A stretch of DNA of 61,244 nucleotides from contig URHD01000001.1 in assembly GCA_900547585.1 (NCBI GenBank), positions 1 to 61,244 on the forward strand, given 5' to 3'. Shown in pieces: positions 8,018-16,694 of the stretch. The stretch comes from an uncultured bacterium. Lineage in GTDB: Bacteria > Cyanobacteriota > Vampirovibrionia > Gastranaerophilales > Gastranaerophilaceae. The stretch's first letter is position 1. Every line of letters begins with the position of its first letter. Made by a program: the position numbers and the translations under genes. Below the pieces are notes generated by a model. The model worked only from the letters and a program-made list of their open reading frames with translations. It searched no databases and was not told where the DNA came from.

Positions 8018-10171
8018 CTATGCGTTGAGATAGGCATAGAACAGTTTATCAAAATTATATAATGTCATCTGGATAATCTGATCCATATCTGCTACAGAAC
8101 CGTCTTTTTTACGGTTATCTTTGCCGCTCCAGTCTTTAGTGCTATCTTCGACGCGTCCATTATTATTAGCCGTGCCATACGGACAATCGTTTGTATTACC
8201 CTGCATTGCAGTGAGAGCAGCTTTCTGTGCGGAACGGAATAATGCAGTTATTTGAGATTTGTCAATATTCGGATATTTTTCTATAAGCCGCTGCAAAAGA
8301 GGTTCCATTGCACCCTGATAAGCCACATCTCCAACAGTATTATCAATATGGACTGTGCCGTCAGAATATTGAACAACTTTTCCGCCATAATGGACTTTCT
8401 TGGTGCTACTGTACGGCAGTTCATCAGTTAAAGAAGTATCAGCGTAGGAAGTGCGTTGAGAATAATTCTCCATCAATTCAGGTTTTGACTGCAAATTTTG
8501 GAGCATTGCTTCAAGATTATCAAGGACTTTTGTTACAAAGGCTTCTGTATTATTAGATTGTGAAGAATTGAATGAGCCGTATGCTTCTATCCAGGCAGCC
8601 TGAACAAGTTTGTTGAGGGCAGATTCTCCGCCCAGTGCGGATAATATGTTTTTTCCGCCATATTTTTCGAGTTTTTCGATTTCTTTTGTAAAACGATTCA
8701 TAATTTCGTCGTAAACGGCTTTAGTTGAAGATTCCTGGAAGACAATATTTCCGTTTTTATCCATACCGAATTCTGTATGAATCTTGCTCGAATCTGCCTT
8801 ATCAATAATCTTATCAATATCATCAATTACTTCATCCAGAGCATCAGAAGCATAATCAGCCGCGTCAATAAACTCCTGATTTACTTCTTTTTCACCCGGT
8901 TCGGTAGTTACATCACTGACAGGCGGGGTTTCAGGTGTATTTTCAACTTTTTTAACAGCTACGGAGCCATCTTTGATTATTCCCTGATACAAGAGTTTGT
9001 CAAAGCTATACAAGGTCATCTGTACTATTTGGTCCATATGTGCCACAGAACCATCTTTTTTGCGGTTATCTTTACCGCCCCAGTTCTTTGAATAATCCTC
9101 TACACGTCCGCTGTTATTACCTGTACCATAAGGGCAGTCAGCTTCGTTTCTCTGGAATGCTTCAAGCGCATCCTTCTGTGCAGTACGGAAGATTTCAGTC
9201 AAATAATCAGGGTCAAGGTTGGGATATTTCGCGATGAGCCTTTCAAGCAGCGGTTCCATTGTCTGTTGATAATCGTTATCATCGGTTGTATTGTCGATAT
9301 GGATAGTCCCGTCAGCATATTGAGCAATTGTACCGGAATAATTTATCTTTTCATCACCGCCATAGGTTGTATTTGTGTTGTAATGTTTGAGCCCGTTTGT
9401 CAGCGAACTGTCAGCATAAGAGCCACGCTGCGTAAAGACCTCGAGCATTTCAGGGCTTTTTTCCAGCATAGTAAGCATGTTATTCAAATTATTGAGCACA
9501 GATTCAACAAAATCCTCTGTATTATTTGATTGTGACGAATTATAAGAATTATAAGTTGTCATCCATGCCGACTGAACGAGCTTTTCGAGCACATCATCAC
9601 CGCCAATTGCACCCAAAATGTTCATATTACCATATTTTTCGAGCTTTTGAATTTCTTTTTTAACGCGGCTGGAGATTTCATCATATACAGCCTTTGTGTT
9701 AGCCTCCTGAAAGACAATATTTCCGTCTTTATCCATCCCAAACTCTGTATGAATCTTATTTGAGCCGGCTTTTTTGACAATTTTGTCTATATCATCAATA
9801 ACTTCATCAATCGCATCTTTCACATTATCTGCAACATCAGCTATTGTGGGCGAAGTTTCAGGTTCAGGTTCTTGCGGAGCCACAGGAGCCTTCTGCCCTG
9901 AATCCTCTGCCGGCGGCGTCACCGGAGGCGTATCAGAATCCGTGGATGGGGTATCAACAACCGGCTCATCAACAATTGGTTTGGGAAAAACGAAAGTTTG
10001 GGGATATTTTATCGCCAATTTGGGTGAAGTGTCAGGCTGAAAGTTGTCAGCTTCCGCTTTTGATTTCATGTCATCAAAAAGCACCTCCGGCTCCGCTTCA
10101 AGTTCCGGATTTAGCCTGAGCTCTTTTGAATCAAACTTCAGTGTAAGTATTCTAGCAATTTTTTGTAACAT
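8018..10171 (-). CDS. Two-repeat protein of unknown function (717 aa)
   Basis: Function unknown. After an N-terminal segment (MLQKIARILTLKFDSKELRL...) and a Pro/Glu/Thr-rich linker (~60-115), the protein carries two tandem copies of a ~275-residue module, about 119-397 and 443-715, separated by a second Pro-rich linker. Each copy has DEVIDDIDKI, KIHTEFGMDK.GNIVFQE, YNSSQSNNT or FNSSQSNNT, HIDNT, EPLL.RLI.KYPN, NDCPYGT or ADCPYGT, and DNRKKDGSVA.MDQI.QMTLY. One Cys per repeat is conserved. No signal peptide or membrane helix is evident. The ATG at 10171 follows AGGAG by 8 nt; a TTG six bases upstream is less likely. It is followed by its own terminator, so it is probably monocistronic. Confidence 0.8.
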   Translation of the reverse strand: MLQKIARILTLKFDSKELRLNPELEAEPEVLFDDMKSKAEADNFQPDTSPKLAIKYPQTFVFPKPIVDEPVVDTPSTDSDTPPVTPPAEDSGQKAPVAPQEPEPETSPTIADVADNVKDAIDEVIDDIDKIVKKAGSNKIHTEFGMDKDGNIVFQEANTKAVYDEISSRVKKEIQKLEKYGNMNILGAIGGDDVLEKLVQSAWMTTYNSYNSSQSNNTEDFVESVLNNLNNMLTMLEKSPEMLEVFTQRGSYADSSLTNGLKHYNTNTTYGGDEKINYSGTIAQYADGTIHIDNTTDDNDYQQTMEPLLERLIAKYPNLDPDYLTEIFRTAQKDALEAFQRNEADCPYGTGNNSGRVEDYSKNWGGKDNRKKDGSVAHMDQIVQMTLYSFDKLLYQGIIKDGSVAVKKVENTPETPPVSDVTTEPGEKEVNQEFIDAADYASDALDEVIDDIDKIIDKADSSKIHTEFGMDKNGNIVFQESSTKAVYDEIMNRFTKEIEKLEKYGGKNILSALGGESALNKLVQAAWIEAYGSFNSSQSNNTEAFVTKVLDNLEAMLQNLQSKPELMENYSQRTSYADTSLTDELPYSSTKKVHYGGKVVQYSDGTVHIDNTVGDVAYQGAMEPLLQRLIEKYPNIDKSQITALFRSAQKAALTAMQGNTNDCPYGTANNNGRVEDSTKDWSGKDNRKKDGSVADMDQIIQMTLYNFDKLFYAYLNA

Positions 10172-10279
10172 TATCAATCTCCTATGAAAAAATAGTAACG
10201 CTTTCTATTTTACTATCGTCATTTTTTTTTTTTCTTTAGGAAATATTAGAAATGTTTACAAAAATTAATAAATACTGCT

Positions 10280-10996
10280 TTAAAGCGCTTTACGTTTTGC
10301 CTCTTTTTTGGCTTTACGCGGGAGTTTATCAACATTTTTAATGCGCGGAGGATTTGTTTTTCTGGGATGAAGAGGGAGTTTTTCGAGCTTTTCAAACATC
10401 TCAGCACATGCCTCAAAGGGACGCCAGATATGAGGTTTAAAAGCGTTAAATTCTGGCTCACGTTTTGGTTTAGCCGGTTTCGGGAGTGTTTTTATACTTG
10501 TTTTTTGCACAGTAAGTGATTTTAGAAATTTTTCATGAAGAGAATTAACAATGACTTCCGCGGTGTCAATTATATTGAAAAATTCAGATTTTCCGTATTC
10601 TTTGGGGTCAAGCGATTTTCTGTACGCAGAATAAGTTAAAGAATCCTTTGGCGGGAAGACTTCGTTGAACTTTCCGATAACAGGTTTGGGGTTTACGACC
10701 CATTTATTTCTGATTTCGCCTTTAGCATCAACAATCATCACTGAAATGAGTTGTTTTCCCTTTTCGTAAAGGTCAATGATTATATCATTTTCATTATCTT
10801 TCTGGCGTTTTGTTAAATGTTCCGAAAGAACCGACCAGAGAGGCTTTTTATGACCTTCTGGAATATTCACATCCATAAATTTTGCATTGGAGGCTTTTAC
10901 CATTCTGTCGGCTTTTTTCAACAATTTTTCCGCCTCATGAGAAACAACATATACACTTTTAAATGAGGGCGAAGCGCTGTATTTTTTTATATCCAT
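10280..10996 (-). CDS. Hypothetical protein with basic C-terminal tail (238 aa)
   Basis: A 238 aa protein with an N-terminus MDIKKYSASPSFKSVYVVS, an acidic/mixed middle (NDIIIDLYEKGKQLISVMIVDAKGEIRNKWVV looks like a beta-hairpin-rich fold) and a very basic tail (KPAKPKREPEF ... RKTNPPRIKNVDKLPRKAKKEAKRKAL) that could bind nucleic acid or acidic surfaces. GGGGAAAAT precedes the ATG. The 'PSFK.VY' N-terminus resembles short N-terminal motifs in other unknown proteins of this lineage (compare VSFGM at 28837-29415). No family recognised. Confidence 0.65.
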   Translation of the reverse strand: MDIKKYSASPSFKSVYVVSHEAEKLLKKADRMVKASNAKFMDVNIPEGHKKPLWSVLSEHLTKRQKDNENDIIIDLYEKGKQLISVMIVDAKGEIRNKWVVNPKPVIGKFNEVFPPKDSLTYSAYRKSLDPKEYGKSEFFNIIDTAEVIVNSLHEKFLKSLTVQKTSIKTLPKPAKPKREPEFNAFKPHIWRPFEACAEMFEKLEKLPLHPRKTNPPRIKNVDKLPRKAKKEAKRKAL

Positions 10997-11126
10997 ATTT
11001 TCCCCGGATGTCTATACATTTATTATTAAATCAGTGAATAAAAATTTTTGCTATTTGTAACAAAACAGTTGACATTTCTTAAAAAAATGAAATCATAAAA
11101 ATATATAGATAAAGTTGGGGTTATAT

Positions 11127-12503
11127 ATGAAAATTGTGCACTTTTGGCTGTATGTTGTCGCAATTGTTGCTTCGCTGGGCGGGCTTTTGTCCGGTTATGA
11201 CACAGGCGTAATTTCAGGTGCACTTTTATTTATAAACGAAACATGGGATTTGACAGATTTTACACAGGGCTTTCTCGTAAGCTCGGTTTTAATCGGAGCG
11301 GTCATCGGTGCAGCAGCGAACGGAGTTATGGCAGATATTTTCGGACGAAAAAAGATAATTATTGCAACTGCCATCATTTTTATCGTCGGCTCAATACTCA
11401 GCGCAGTTGCTCCCAACGTTCAAATACTTATTTTATCCAGAATAATGGTCGGATTGGCTGTTGGTATGGTGAATTTTGTTGTTCCGCTTTATTTATCCGA
11501 AGTTTCGCCTAAAAATATCCGTGGAATGCTCGTTTCTCTTTATCAGTGGGCAATTACGGCAGGAATTCTCTTTTCATACCTGATTAACGGCGCGTTTGCG
11601 GCGGCTGTTTACAACTGGCGCTGGATGCTTTTTGCAGGGGTTCTTCCTGCAACAATTCTTCTTGTTGGAATGTCTTTTCTCGGCGATACGCCGAGATGGC
11701 TGCTCAGCAAGAACAAGGATGAAGAAGCAAAAAAGGTTTTCAAACGTATTGAGCCAGAAATTGATGTAGATTCGCGCATAAGCGAAATCAAAGCAACGCT
11801 CAAAGGCGAATTTGAAGAAAAAGGCAAAAAATTCAGCTTCAAAAAATGGATGATTATGCCGCTTGTAGTGGGCATAGGGATAATGTTTGCGCAGATTTGC
11901 ACAGGAATTAACACAATAATCTACTACGCACCGACAATTTTCAAAATAGCCGGATTTGATTCAAATATCAGCGCAATCTATGCAGCAATGGGCATAGGAA
12001 TAATAAACTTCCTCATGACAATCGTTGCAATCGCGTTCACCGACAAACTTGGAAGAAAACCGCTTCTTTATTTCGGTTTAACCGGCGTTATGCTCAGTCT
12101 TGTTGCCCTCGGGTGCGCATTCCAGTTTGAGGCAGTTCTGGGCGGCGCGCTAAAATGGGTTGCAGTTGGCAGCCTTGCGACTTATATAATTTGCTTTGCG
12201 TTCAGCCTCGGGCCTATTGGCTGGATTCTTGTTTCCGAAGTTTTTCCGCTCAGAATCAGGGGTGCGGCAATGAGTCTGTGCACTGTGGCAAATTTTGCGT
12301 TCAATTTCCTCGTGGTATTTTCATTTCTGCCCTTAATTCACAGAATAGGCGAGGCGAATACCTTCTGGATGTTCGCAGTCGTGTCACTTTTGTGCATTTT
12401 CTTTGTTTATTTCTTTGTTCCGGAAACAAAGGGGATTTCTCTGGAAACAATTGAAGCAAACTGGATAAATGGCGTTTCGCCGAGAAAATTCAAAGAAGAA
12501 TAA
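11127..12503 (+). CDS. Sugar porter (MFS, XylE/GalP type) H+/sugar symporter
   Basis: Inner-membrane sugar/H+ symporter of the MFS sugar-porter family, 458 aa, 12 predicted helices. Signature motifs are present: GYDTGVISGALLFI in TM1, GRKK in loop 2-3, PLYLSEVSPKNIRG, PRWLL, GINTIIYYAPTIF in TM7 (sugar-binding), DKLGRKP in loop 8-9 and PETKGISLETIE near the C-terminus. The likely start is the ATG at 11127, 12 bases into the open frame, with GGGG seven nt upstream. Substrate (glucose, galactose, xylose or arabinose) cannot be told from sequence alone. It stands alone, converging on the exonuclease gene. Confidence 0.9.
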   Translation: MKIVHFWLYVVAIVASLGGLLSGYDTGVISGALLFINETWDLTDFTQGFLVSSVLIGAVIGAAANGVMADIFGRKKIIIATAIIFIVGSILSAVAPNVQILILSRIMVGLAVGMVNFVVPLYLSEVSPKNIRGMLVSLYQWAITAGILFSYLINGAFAAAVYNWRWMLFAGVLPATILLVGMSFLGDTPRWLLSKNKDEEAKKVFKRIEPEIDVDSRISEIKATLKGEFEEKGKKFSFKKWMIMPLVVGIGIMFAQICTGINTIIYYAPTIFKIAGFDSNISAIYAAMGIGIINFLMTIVAIAFTDKLGRKPLLYFGLTGVMLSLVALGCAFQFEAVLGGALKWVAVGSLATYIICFAFSLGPIGWILVSEVFPLRIRGAAMSLCTVANFAFNFLVVFSFLPLIHRIGEANTFWMFAVVSLLCIFFVYFFVPETKGISLETIEANWINGVSPRKFKEE

Positions 12504-12505
12504 GG

Positions 12506-13432
12506 CTATCTCGGACATTTTTCAGGTTTGAGAATCTGAATATTTCTTGTTTCTGAAAAATCGTAGCGGGCAGCTTTGATTTTTTCTTTTGTTTCTTCAT
12601 CCAGGCTTTTTCCTGAAACAAGCCGATCAACAAAGCCGTTGTTGAGTTTCACAGCCTTGTGCAGACAGCCGATATCATCAAGCATATCCTTGATTTGAAT
12701 AAAATCATAACCAAAAGACTGTTTTGACTGATAAATCATTGTTTCTCCGCTCAAAGCAGTAACAGGTTCGCCGCCCTCTTCAAAATAGAGCTTAAAAATG
12801 GATTTTAAATCCTGCATTTCCGACTGCATTGTCTGTACAGCCTGCTGAATTCGCAAATAACGCTCAAAAAGGTACTCAATGTTGTCGATTTGCTTGAGCT
12901 GCCAGTCGTATTTTTTATCATAAAGCTTTTTAAGGCGAGGATAAGCCATTGCAAGCCCGATTGTATCAGCCATTGCCCTGTGGCGTGTATCGAATTCAAC
13001 ATTGAACTTGAGCATGAGGTTTTCAAGCCCGGGTGATTCAATATCCGGATAAACCTCTTTGAAAAGGAACTGAGAATCAATTCTTGCATTTTCAATCGGT
13101 TTTCCGTAGAGCCTTTTTGAAGCTTCATTCAAAAAACTCCAGTCAAAAATCGCATTGTGCGCAACTATCGGATGTTTTCCGATAAATTTGAAGATTTTTG
13201 GCATGATTTTATCTTCAGTCGGTGCGTCTGCGACCATTTCTTCGGTAATACCGTGGATTGCAATGCTGGATTTTCTGATATGCTGCTGCGGATTGATAAG
13301 AGTTTCAAATTTATCGGTAATTTCGCCGTTCACAAGTTTTACCGCCGCAAATTCAATTATTCTTTCTTTTGTATAATCAAGCCCCGTCGTTTCAACGTCG
13401 AGCACGATTTCTGTAATTTTCTTTCTAGGCAT
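12506..13432 (-). CDS. DnaQ-family 3'-5' exonuclease
   Basis: DEDD-type 3'-5' exonuclease, 308 aa. Residues ~1-170 carry ExoI (VLDVETTGLDY), ExoII (PIVAHNAIFDWSFLN) and ExoIII with His (HRAMADT), i.e. the DEDDh subgroup like the Pol III epsilon subunit. The ~130-residue C-terminal part (IEYLFERYLRIQQAVQTMQSEM ...) looks helical and is not one I recognise; it could tether the exonuclease to another replication or repair protein. The ATG at 13432 is preceded by GGGAGG ten nt upstream. Pol III epsilon itself or a repair exonuclease are both possible. Confidence 0.85.
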   Translation of the reverse strand: MPRKKITEIVLDVETTGLDYTKERIIEFAAVKLVNGEITDKFETLINPQQHIRKSSIAIHGITEEMVADAPTEDKIMPKIFKFIGKHPIVAHNAIFDWSFLNEASKRLYGKPIENARIDSQFLFKEVYPDIESPGLENLMLKFNVEFDTRHRAMADTIGLAMAYPRLKKLYDKKYDWQLKQIDNIEYLFERYLRIQQAVQTMQSEMQDLKSIFKLYFEEGGEPVTALSGETMIYQSKQSFGYDFIQIKDMLDDIGCLHKAVKLNNGFVDRLVSGKSLDEETKEKIKAARYDFSETRNIQILKPEKCPR

Positions 13433-13573
13433 GAAAAATTTTCCTCCCAAGCTTAAAATTTATATTAACACAAACTATCGCCAACGGGCTAATTTAAAAT
13501 CTTTACAATTGCGTGAAACTATTATCGTTGAGGGAAAAATCAGCGCAGATTCAACCCTGAAAACGCCTTTGAC

Positions 13574-13601
13574 TTGATTTTTAATTTTTATGTAGTACTA
13601 T
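13574..13601 (+). promoter_or_regulatory. Promoter of the lytic transglycosylase leader
   Basis: TTGATT and TACTAT are separated by 16 bases. Transcription should begin near 13608, leaving a ~155 nt leader before the gene. Confidence 0.5.
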
Positions 13602-13607
13602 ATACAA

Positions 13608-13763
13608 GAGCTTAGAAATCAAGTTCAAAATTTTTCAGAGTATTCGGGCTGTCAACCTGAAAAAATGAAAAAACCGAAACCTCGCACGGGACCCTTAACG
13701 GGATATAAAGAAGAGAACAATTGAAACCCGGCGACCCTGAAGTACAAAACAGAGGATTATCAT
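13608..13763 (+). promoter_or_regulatory. Structured 5' leader upstream of a lytic transglycosylase, riboswitch candidate
   Basis: The ~155 nt leader is more GC-rich than the bases before it and can fold. TTTTTCAG (13636) pairs with CTGAAAAA, TTCGG inside that loop can pair with CCGAA downstream, and two ACGGG/ACCC blocks follow (CACGGGACCC, GAAACCCGGCGACCC). Lytic transglycosylases and K+ channels are common targets of the c-di-AMP (ydaO/yuaA) riboswitch, and the GAA(A)CCCG stretch loosely recalls its 3' half, but conserved blocks such as GGGGUGAAUC are missing. I therefore call it an unassigned leader. Confidence 0.35.
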
Positions 13764-14393
13764 TTGATTAGAAAGTTACTAACAATAACCTTGCTATTCA
13801 ATCTTTGCATGTTTGCAAATCCCGAACAATCACAAGCAGCTCCGGCATCAAAGATGACCGTGAAAGAGTACATCGTAAAACATTCGCTTGAGATGGGAGT
13901 TGACCCTGCTCTCGGGTTGAGTATTGCAAAGATGGAGTCAGGTTTTGTTCACGAAAAGAAAAGCCCGTACGGAGCAGTAGGAGTTTTTCAGCTTTTGCCC
14001 TCCACAGCCAGAAGAATCGGATACAATCCGTACTCTTTAAGCGGAAACATACAAGGCGGACTTGCTTATTACAAAATGATGTACCAGAAATTCGGTTCTG
14101 TTGAGCTGGCGCTCGCCGCATACAATGCAGGCCCCGGAAATGTCGCGAAATACAAGGGGATGCCGCCTTTTGCAGAAACCAAAAAATTCGTCAGAAATAT
14201 TATGAGCGAATATAACATGCAAAAAGCAAATCCTGACCCCGCTATTACAAAATTTCAGAAACAAAAGGCTCAGACCGTTCCTGCAAACCACACTGCTGTC
14301 ACTGTTGACAAAAGCGAGAATGTTATAAAACAGGTTCGATCAGAATCAGCCGAGCTGGATTTACCCATCATGCCGCTTACGGAGGCTATTTAA
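13764..14393 (+). CDS. Secreted lytic transglycosylase (SLT domain)
   Basis: Peptidoglycan-cleaving enzyme, 209 aa. A signal peptide (MIRKLLTITLLFNLCMFA...SQAA) is followed by the SLT fold: the catalytic Glu in AKMESGFVHEK, GAVGVFQLLPSTARRIGY (the GxxQ(L/I)MP-like block), GGLAYYKMMY and LALAAYNAGPGNVAKY. The C-terminal ~50 residues are low-complexity and unlike known domains. The start is TTG with GAGG eight nt upstream. A long structured leader precedes it, so expression is probably controlled post-initiation. Expected location is the periplasm or outer face of the cell wall, in wall remodelling. Confidence 0.88.
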   Translation: MIRKLLTITLLFNLCMFANPEQSQAAPASKMTVKEYIVKHSLEMGVDPALGLSIAKMESGFVHEKKSPYGAVGVFQLLPSTARRIGYNPYSLSGNIQGGLAYYKMMYQKFGSVELALAAYNAGPGNVAKYKGMPPFAETKKFVRNIMSEYNMQKANPDPAITKFQKQKAQTVPANHTAVTVDKSENVIKQVRSESAELDLPIMPLTEAI

Positions 14394-14415
14394 AGGTAAT
14401 GAATTAATCAGTTAT

Positions 14416-14468
14416 AAAAAAGGCATTTTGTAAATTTTTTCTTTGAAATTACACAAAATGCCTTTTTT
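14416..14468. terminator. Bidirectional Rho-independent terminator
   Basis: AAAAGGCATTTTGT and ACAAAATGCCTTTTTT pair across a ~20 nt loop, with A-run and T-run on opposite sides. It ends the transglycosylase transcript. Confidence 0.75.
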
Positions 14469-14499
14469 ATTTTAAAATGTTGTGTAAGAGAAAAAGATT

Positions 14500-15189
14500 A
14501 TGAGCAGAGCATTTAAAGAAACAAAAACCCATGAGGTCACTACCGACGTTGTTATCTTTACTATTAAAGATGACAAACTCAAAGTTCTGCTCGTAAAGCG
14601 CGCCCATGAACCTTTCAAAGGGAAATGGGCAATTCCGGGCGGATTTATCAGAATTTCTGAAACAATAGACGCTGCGGCTATCAGAATTTTGAAAGAAAAA
14701 ACAAATGTCCAAAATATTTACCTTGAGCAGCTTTATACGTTCGGCGATCCGCTCCGTCACCCTGATTCAAGGGTTATTACATGCGCATATTTTGCTCTTA
14801 TCCGCTCGGATGACATCGTGCTTTCGTTTGAGCCTAATCAGGAGATTACAGAAGTTCAATGGCACCCTGTTTACAACCTGCCAAAACTCGCTTTTGACCA
14901 CAAAGAGATTATTGAGTATTCATTGAAAAGAACAAGGGAACGTCTTGAATTCTGTCCGATAGCGTTCCAACTTTTACCGGAAAAATTCACGCTTACCGAA
15001 CTGCAAAAGTCGTACGAATTGATTCTTGCCAAAAAACTCGACAAACGCAATTTCAGAAAGAAATTTCTTTCCGCAAACATTTTGAAAGAGCTGAATGAGT
15101 TCACAAAATCAGGCTCAAAACGCCCTGCGCGCCTTTATTCGTTCGATAAAATCACGCTCGACTCAAAACGCGGGCATTTCTTTTCATAG
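14500..15189 (+). CDS. NrtR-like Nudix-domain transcriptional regulator
   Basis: 229 aa. Residues ~12-150 are a Nudix fold (VVIFTIKDDKLKVLLVKRA ... GKWAIPGGFI) and ~155-220 a winged-helix domain (LTELQKSYELIL ... DKRNFRKKFL ... RPARLYSFD), the NrtR architecture. The Nudix box has G..., E and R but ends RILKEKTN, so one catalytic Glu of REx2EE is replaced; that suits a ligand-binding (ADP-ribose-type) regulator rather than a hydrolase. NrtR proteins repress NAD or pentose-use operons; none of those genes is adjacent, so the regulon is unknown. A purine-rich AAGAGAAAAAG precedes the ATG. Confidence 0.8.
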   Translation: MSRAFKETKTHEVTTDVVIFTIKDDKLKVLLVKRAHEPFKGKWAIPGGFIRISETIDAAAIRILKEKTNVQNIYLEQLYTFGDPLRHPDSRVITCAYFALIRSDDIVLSFEPNQEITEVQWHPVYNLPKLAFDHKEIIEYSLKRTRERLEFCPIAFQLLPEKFTLTELQKSYELILAKKLDKRNFRKKFLSANILKELNEFTKSGSKRPARLYSFDKITLDSKRGHFFS

Positions 15190-15200
15190 TTTATGATTAA

Positions 15201-16628
15201 TCAATAAAAATCTGGCGGCATTGCAGTGTTTATATCACGCTGTGTCACTTCTACGTAATTTTTTCCGGCTCCGGAAGCAATATTTTTCGGGACAACCGGA
15301 AGTATAGAATCACGAATCAAAGGACCGTTGAATTTTTGGTATTTTCTCAGTAAATATGCAAAATGAGGTTTCATGTCATCTGCAATTTCATCGGTTATTT
15401 CTTCGGCAAAGTATCGACGATAGACACTCTGGCCGTATTTATTTTTATATTTTAATATTTTTCCCTCAAATGCGAGCTTTTTGATTTCAGCAATGAATTC
15501 TTCGCGGTTTTTTCTGGCATAACCGCTGACAAACAACTCCATAAGGTCTGATTCCATTTCCGTTTCCGCTACGCTCCTTGAATTGGCCGCATAGCCGTTA
15601 TTTTTGTTTATTTTGTAATCCAAAAAATGCCCGTTTTCATGCGCCATTGTTGAAAGACGCTTTTCGTTTATTTTTCCGCCGGCATCCACGACCGGTTTTG
15701 TGAAAAATGCATCTGAGTGGGCATATACGCCGTTTGTTTTTTCCGGCAAAAGGCTCGTAATATAAATATTTCGTGGCAGTTCGTCGCCCGATGCCCTTGT
15801 TATGTTTATAAATTCCCTCAAATATTCAATATTTTCAGGGTCGAGATTGTTGTCCATCCTGACTTTTATGCCGGTTTCATTAAAAAGCCTTGCCGCAGCT
15901 TCTTTTTGAGCTCCGGTTTGCGCTCCGAAAAGGGCTCTGTTAATTATGTCGTAATCATAAGCCATATTTGCGATGTCGCCTTTTGAAGAAACAAAAAAAT
16001 CATAAGGATAGGTCAGGCTGCGCTTTGCTTTTGCAAGTTCTATGAACTGATTCAGATTAATCGGGGCTGTTCCTTCGGCAGTTGCCCTTAAAAATTTTAT
16101 TGCATCGAGGTGCAGCGACGCCAAATCAAGCGGTGAAATTTCTTTTTTCACAGGATTAAGTAATTTCAGCGCAATTTCAATAGAATCAGGCGATTGCGCG
16201 GAATTTAGCGCAAGTAATTTTTCTGTCGGCGCTGCATCGCGTTTCAAGCCGGAAAAATCGATTTTTCTAAGCTTTTCAAGATTATCCCGCGTAAAAGCCT
16301 TAGAATCGCCGGTATAAACGAGCGCATCAAACCAGTCTGACGGTACAAAACCGTCGCGAGAAAAGGCATTGTTAATATTTTCGAATGTTTTTTCGAGCAG
16401 CGAAGGGTCTGTATCGTGGTCATTGACAACTTTTCTTACAGTACCGGCGTCAAGCCCGTATTTTTCAAGTTTGTGAGAAAGCGACTCTCTAGTAACGGGG
16501 ATTTTCTTCTGAAAAACAACGCTGTCCTGCGAAGTGAATTTTACCAGCGCTTTGCGCACGGCCGATTCCGCTTTTGCCGCTGGTTTGCTGTGGATAAGGC
16601 TATTTATATTTACCTGAGGTATCATCAT
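15201..16628 (-). CDS. Putative zinc metallopeptidase-like protein (HENGH), function unknown
   Basis: 475 aa, no family recognised. Near residue 330 the sequence STMAHENGHFLDYK contains HENGH, an HExxH zinc-binding motif, and ~20-25 residues later ETEMESDLMELF offers acidic residues for a third ligand, as in gluzincins. The first ~250 residues are helical and varied; the last ~60 (ITDEIADDMKPHFAYLLRKYQKF...) are rich in Lys and Tyr. There is no signal peptide, though the N-terminus (MIPQVNINSLIHSKPAAKAES) is polar and may be an unusual export or targeting segment. No Shine-Dalgarno lies before the ATG pair. Activity is an inference from one motif. Confidence 0.6.
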   Translation of the reverse strand: MMIPQVNINSLIHSKPAAKAESAVRKALVKFTSQDSVVFQKKIPVTRESLSHKLEKYGLDAGTVRKVVNDHDTDPSLLEKTFENINNAFSRDGFVPSDWFDALVYTGDSKAFTRDNLEKLRKIDFSGLKRDAAPTEKLLALNSAQSPDSIEIALKLLNPVKKEISPLDLASLHLDAIKFLRATAEGTAPINLNQFIELAKAKRSLTYPYDFFVSSKGDIANMAYDYDIINRALFGAQTGAQKEAAARLFNETGIKVRMDNNLDPENIEYLREFINITRASGDELPRNIYITSLLPEKTNGVYAHSDAFFTKPVVDAGGKINEKRLSTMAHENGHFLDYKINKNNGYAANSRSVAETEMESDLMELFVSGYARKNREEFIAEIKKLAFEGKILKYKNKYGQSVYRRYFAEEITDEIADDMKPHFAYLLRKYQKFNGPLIRDSILPVVPKNIASGAGKNYVEVTQRDINTAMPPDFY

Positions 16629-16694
16629 AAATGGGTAATGTCCCTAAAAGGCTAAAATTGCCAGTTATCAGGGATTTTGTTAAATAATGTAACA

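Noticed and set aside
9774..10119. Plus-strand ORFs of 88-91 codons opposite the two-repeat protein
   Set aside because: Shadow of the Pro/Ser-rich linker of the minus-strand gene; no ribosome-binding site.
13608..13763. Confident c-di-AMP (ydaO) riboswitch call
   Set aside because: Although context fits, the conserved GGGGUGAAUC-type blocks are missing, so I keep it as an unassigned leader.
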